This document shows, piece by piece, positions 60,886-64,000 of a stretch of DNA of 64,000 bases. Under the pieces are notes generated by a model, which had not been told where the DNA came from, did not search any database, and was given only the letters and a program-made list of their open reading frames with translations. Source of the DNA: Caryophanales bacterium UBA4691 (GTDB lineage: Bacteria > Bacillota_I > Bacilli_A > RFN20 > CAG-826); assembly GCA_002404865.1 (NCBI GenBank), contig DHKP01000007.1:1-64000 (forward strand), in the 5' to 3' direction. The position numbers and the translations under genes were made by a program. The first letter of the stretch is position 1. Each line of letters starts with the position of its first letter.

Positions 60886-62265
60886 TTAGAAGAAGCATTT
60901 CCCCTCGAAATATTCAACGAGTTTATCAATCGGTAAGCGAATTTGCTGCATGGAATCACGTTCACGAATGGTTACGCAGCCATCGTTAGCGGTATCAAAG
61001 TCCACCGTAACACAAAACGGAGTCCCTATCGCGTCTTGACGGCGATACCGTTTACCGATGGACGCCGTGCAATCAAACGTAGCAGAGAAATGTTTGTTTA
61101 GAAGATTCAAAACTTCCATCCCCTTATCCTCTAATTTCTTAGAAAGAGGCAAGACGGCAACTTTATAAGGTGCTAAAGATGGAGCTAAATGCATAACAAT
61201 TCGCGAATCTCCGCCTTCTAGAGTCTCTTCATCATAGGAATCGACCATAACCATAAGCATTAAACGATCAAGCCCCATGCTAGGTTCAATAACGTATGGT
61301 ATATAATGTTCATTGGTTTCATTATCAAAATAGGTCAAATCCTGCTTGCTGTAGTTTTGATGGCGGGTCAAATCGTAATCAGTGCGATCAGCGACTCCAA
61401 GAATCTCGCCCCACCCTAAGTTAGGAAAATCATATTCGACATCGGTTGTAGCTTTAGAATAAAAGGCAAGCTCAGCAGGTTCGTGGTCACGAAAACGTAA
61501 GTTTTCTGCCTTCGGACCAAGAGATTCGACGAATTTTAAGCAATAGTTTTTCCAATAATCAAACCACTCCAAATCAGTTCCTGGTTTGCAGAAGAATTCC
61601 ATTTCCATTTGTTCAAATTCGCGAGTTCTAAACGTGAAATTCCCAGGGGTAATCTCATTGCGGAAGCTTTTGCCTGCATTACAAATCCCAAACGGAATCT
61701 TTTTTCTGGTCGCGCGTTGAACACTCTTAAAATCAACGAACACACCTTGAGCTGTTTCAGGACGCAAATAAACGGTGCTGCTATTATCTTCAGTAACGCC
61801 AATATGCGTTTTGAACATCATATTGAACTTACGAATCGGCGTAAATTCACTCTTTCCGCAAACCGGGCATTTGAGGGTATGCTCTTCCATGAATTTCTCC
61901 ATGTCTTCAAAAGTCATTCCGTCAACATCTACACCAGGATATTGGTCATGAATTAAAGTATCCGCGCGATGACGGGCGTGACAAGCCTTGCAGTCTACCA
62001 TTGGGTCATTAAATGTGGAAACGTGGCCCGTTGCCTCCCAAACCTTTGGGTTCATTAAAATTGCAGCATCAATGCCAACATTTGTCGGGCTTTCTTGCAC
62101 GAATTTTTTCCACCACATCGCCTTGATGTTTCTTTTGAGCTCTGCACCGAGGGGGCCATAATCCCAAGTATTGGAGAGGCCGCCATAAATCTCGCTCCCA
62201 GGAAATACAAATCCAGAAGTGATTAGATGCGATGTAATTTTTTCGAATGAAAATTTACTAGCCAT
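60886..62265 (-). CDS. glyS: Glycyl-tRNA synthetase (single-chain alpha2 type)
   Basis: The 459-residue class II enzyme starts MASKFSFEKITSHLITSGFVFPGSEIYGGLSNTWDYGPLG, the dimeric alpha2 GlyRS signature. Motif 2 region is GKSFRNEITPGNFTFRTREFEQME and motif 3 is VIEPSMGLDRLML. This type occurs in Mollicutes, staphylococci and actinobacteria, in contrast to the GlyQ/GlyS pair of Bacillus. CPVC and CHAC pairs in the insertion (ACHARH, CPVCGKSEF) may bind zinc. It has its own promoter. Confidence 0.96.
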   Translation of the reverse strand: MASKFSFEKITSHLITSGFVFPGSEIYGGLSNTWDYGPLGAELKRNIKAMWWKKFVQESPTNVGIDAAILMNPKVWEATGHVSTFNDPMVDCKACHARHRADTLIHDQYPGVDVDGMTFEDMEKFMEEHTLKCPVCGKSEFTPIRKFNMMFKTHIGVTEDNSSTVYLRPETAQGVFVDFKSVQRATRKKIPFGICNAGKSFRNEITPGNFTFRTREFEQMEMEFFCKPGTDLEWFDYWKNYCLKFVESLGPKAENLRFRDHEPAELAFYSKATTDVEYDFPNLGWGEILGVADRTDYDLTRHQNYSKQDLTYFDNETNEHYIPYVIEPSMGLDRLMLMVMVDSYDEETLEGGDSRIVMHLAPSLAPYKVAVLPLSKKLEDKGMEVLNLLNKHFSATFDCTASIGKRYRRQDAIGTPFCVTVDFDTANDGCVTIRERDSMQQIRLPIDKLVEYFEGKCFF

Positions 62266-62304
62266 AAAATCAAACTAAAAAACCTTTCTTTTTAGAACCT
62301 AAGT

Positions 62305-62332
62305 ATTTTAGATTCATAAAATAGAATGTCAA
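62305..62332 (-). promoter_or_regulatory. Sigma-A promoter of glyS
   Basis: On the minus strand a perfect TTGACA (62332-62327) is followed after 16 nt by TAAAAT (62310-62305). The leader to the ATG is about 40 nt. No T-box elements are seen. Confidence 0.75.
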
Positions 62333-62349
62333 CCCATTATGAGTGAACA

Positions 62350-63075
62350 TTAGTTGCAAGCAGACAGGGTTTTTAATGTTTTGAAGGAAATGCCTAAATT
62401 GTGATAGATATACTCAGCAAGATCTTCGATGATTTCTAGGCATTCCTTGTCGAAAAAGTCCACGCGCGTAAAATCAGAAACTTTGCAACGGAAAATATAG
62501 CGATAAATTGATAAATAACGGGCACTCATTCTTTTCATGACAAGAGGGTCTTCATTTTCGCAAACAAAACCACCTTCTTCAAAATCAACGCCGATTATGC
62601 CTACTTTTTTACGGCAATAGACGCATTCATCAACATCTAATCCATAGCCTTCTAGTTTAATATAGCGAGCGAACAATAATAGAGCCGAAGTTAAAGGAGA
62701 GAACCCCTTTTTAATCGATTCCATCGCTTCTTCAAGCCATAAATACGCTTCTTGGGCAATGTCTTCCATAACAAGTTTGCTAGTAATTTCGGCAATAAAA
62801 GAGAGGGAAGACATTACTTTTAAGTCATCGCGATAAGAAGGTTCTTGTAAGCATTTTCCCTCTTTTAGATTCCAGGAATCATTAAAGTTTTCTAAAAAGC
62901 AAGAAGAATAAGAAAGCAAAAGCAGGCAAGAAGCATTTTTGCTCGTTATTTTTTTCGCCCCACGTGCGCGGAACGTAATCAATCCTTCTCTTGTTAAAAA
63001 CGTAACGATAAAATCGTTTTCTTTATATTGGCTAAGATGAATCACGTAGCCTTCGACTAGCTTAGTTTCCTTCAT
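62350..63075 (-). CDS. recO: DNA repair protein RecO
   Basis: The ~241-residue protein has the N-terminal OB fold (VEGYVIHLSQYKENDFIVTFLTREGLITFRARGAKK), a helical middle and a zinc motif with CVYCRKK and GFVCEN. It loads RecA in the RecFOR pathway. ATG 63075 is chosen, inside the end of era (14-nt overlap); the frame extends to a TTG at 63090 without better support. The era-recO order matches Bacillus. Confidence 0.94.
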   Translation of the reverse strand: MKETKLVEGYVIHLSQYKENDFIVTFLTREGLITFRARGAKKITSKNASCLLLLSYSSCFLENFNDSWNLKEGKCLQEPSYRDDLKVMSSLSFIAEITSKLVMEDIAQEAYLWLEEAMESIKKGFSPLTSALLLFARYIKLEGYGLDVDECVYCRKKVGIIGVDFEEGGFVCENEDPLVMKRMSARYLSIYRYIFRCKVSDFTRVDFFDKECLEIIEDLAEYIYHNLGISFKTLKTLSACN

Positions 63076-63949
63076 CTTCACTATATCCAAATGCTTTTAA
63101 TTTATCAGGCTTGCTGCACCAATTCGGCTCATGCTTCACTTTTAACACAAGATCTACGCGTTTTTTCCAATCTTTTTGGAGGTTTCTACGAGCGGTCATC
63201 GAAATCTTTTTGATCATCGCTCCGCCTTTTCCAACGACAATCGCGACTTGTCCTTCTTTTTCTACGTAGATAGTTGCTAAAATCTTAACCATATCCTTCG
63301 ATTCTTTAAAAGTTTCGATAGTGACGGCACTTTGATGGGGAACTTCATCACTTAAAAAATGAAGAAGTTCGTAACGGACCATCTCTTTTGCAGCGAATAC
63401 CTTATCTTTATCAGTAATCATTTCTTCATCGAAATAAGCTGGCCCGGTCGGCATTACTCTCCCAACTTCATCACGCACCTCTTTAATCCCGAAATTGGTT
63501 AAAGCGCTCATTTGAAGCGTCATAGCGTTAGGGTAGGAAGAAATATAGTGTTTTAAAAGGGTTTCCATTTCTATAGCAGTCGCTAAGTCAATCTTATTGA
63601 TAACGATGAAAAGCTGGCAATTGAGCTTTAAACTTGCAAGTATCTTATCATCTTTTGAAGTATCTAAATTCTCAGCGCTAACGATATAAATAACCGCATC
63701 TGCCCCACTCAAAGAACTATAGGCTTCTTTATTCATGTATTTATCGAGACTTTCTTCGCTATTAAATAACCCTGGTGTATCGATAAAAACGAGTTGTAAA
63801 TCTTTTGCATGATACACCGCATCAATGTTATCACGGGTGGTCTGAGGCTTAGGAGAAACGATCGAAACGCGTTTAGATAAAAGCGCGTTCACAAAAGTAC
63901 TTTTGCCAACGTTTGGTTGACCAATAATTGCAATAAATCCACTTTTCAT
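63062..63949 (-). CDS. era: GTPase Era
   Basis: The 295-residue GTPase has G1 GQPNVGKSTFVN near residue 10, G2 region QTTRDNIDAVY, G3 DTPGLF near 58, G4 NKIDLA near 119, and a C-terminal KH domain (VGKGGAMIKKISMTARRNLQKDWKKRVDLVLKVK). It binds the 3' end of 16S rRNA in 30S maturation. The start overlaps the cdd stop (ATGA). Confidence 0.97.
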   Translation of the reverse strand: MKSGFIAIIGQPNVGKSTFVNALLSKRVSIVSPKPQTTRDNIDAVYHAKDLQLVFIDTPGLFNSEESLDKYMNKEAYSSLSGADAVIYIVSAENLDTSKDDKILASLKLNCQLFIVINKIDLATAIEMETLLKHYISSYPNAMTLQMSALTNFGIKEVRDEVGRVMPTGPAYFDEEMITDKDKVFAAKEMVRYELLHFLSDEVPHQSAVTIETFKESKDMVKILATIYVEKEGQVAIVVGKGGAMIKKISMTARRNLQKDWKKRVDLVLKVKHEPNWCSKPDKLKAFGYSEDEGN

Positions 63950-64000
63950 AAATCATCACTCGTGAAAGCAAATGGAAGAAGTTCTTCGGCGGAAGTTTCT
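63946..64000 (-). CDS. cdd: Cytidine deaminase, C-terminal fragment (runs off window)
   Basis: The frame entering from the right edge ends ETSAEELLPFAFTSDDL then TGA (63948-63946). The LLPxxF tail with a terminal acidic-Leu is typical of tetrameric cytidine deaminase, and cdd directly precedes era in Bacillus. Only 17 residues are visible, so the call rests on tail plus synteny. Confidence 0.7.
   Translation of the reverse strand, partial: ETSAEELLPFAFTSDDL

Noticed and set aside
1..64000. tRNA or rRNA genes, CRISPR arrays, prophage or insertion sequences.
   Set aside because: No cloverleaf-like sequences, regularly spaced repeats, transposase or phage genes were noticed on either strand by reading alone.

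Overview
The window reads as one chromosome segment from a low-to-moderate-GC member of the Bacillota: Bacilli, Erysipelotrichia or Mollicutes relatives that keep the standard genetic code. TGA is used as a stop (ruvA, xseA, cdd) and TGG as Trp, so this is not code 4. Gene content and order follow the Bacillus housekeeping clusters (tig-lon-engB-valS-radC-rplU-prp-rpmA-obg-ruvAB-secDF-recJ-rel-hisS-aspS; yqhY-nusB-xseAB; yqeG-yqeH-yhbY-nadD/yqeK-rsfS; parE-parC-plsY; cdd-era-recO-glyS-dnaG-rpoD-trmK-ispH-cshB-nfo). A single-chain GlyRS and a NadD/YqeK fusion point towards the Mollicutes side. I cannot name a species. No rRNA, tRNA, CRISPR array, phage or insertion sequence was seen.

Layout: bases 1-38,692 hold only plus-strand genes. 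These are an unknown small-gene group at the left edge (1-2,255), protein folding and quality control (tig, lon), engB, pepF, a T-box-controlled valS, radC, the L21/L27 ribosomal operon with its Prp protease, obg, ruvAB, secDF, recJ, rel, hisS, aspS, transketolase, yqhY, nusB, xseAB, dxs, dinB, a Xer recombinase and deoB. Bases 40,464-64,000 are almost entirely minus-strand: rsfS to yqeG, topoisomerase IV, yneF, efp, rpmG, nfo, cshB, trmK, two tandem sigma-70 genes, dnaG, glyS, recO, era and the end of cdd. Only plsY, ispG and ispH are reversed.

The two blocks converge on a gene-poor, AT-rich interval (38,748-40,381). It contains a 28-bp site with the architecture and sequence of a XerC/XerD dif site (40,211-40,238, minus orientation). 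I read this as the chromosome dimer-resolution site and replication terminus, with a Xer recombinase gene 2.8 kb away. A pair of opposed DnaA-box-like 9-mers lies about 70 bp from it.

Other notable points are: (i) at least nine genes whose -10 box ends only 6-9 nt before the start codon with no Shine-Dalgarno, which suggests a class of leaderless mRNAs; (ii) a second RpoD-like sigma factor directly downstream of rpoD, sharing a 53-nt perfectly identical tract; (iii) eroded active sites in YqeH and in the NadD-like half of YqeK; (iv) an EF-P with a non-canonical loop; (v) a Cys/His-rich tail on HisRS; (vi) absence of mreBCD/minCD from their usual place between radC and rplU; (vii) several unrecognised small membrane or lipoproteins.
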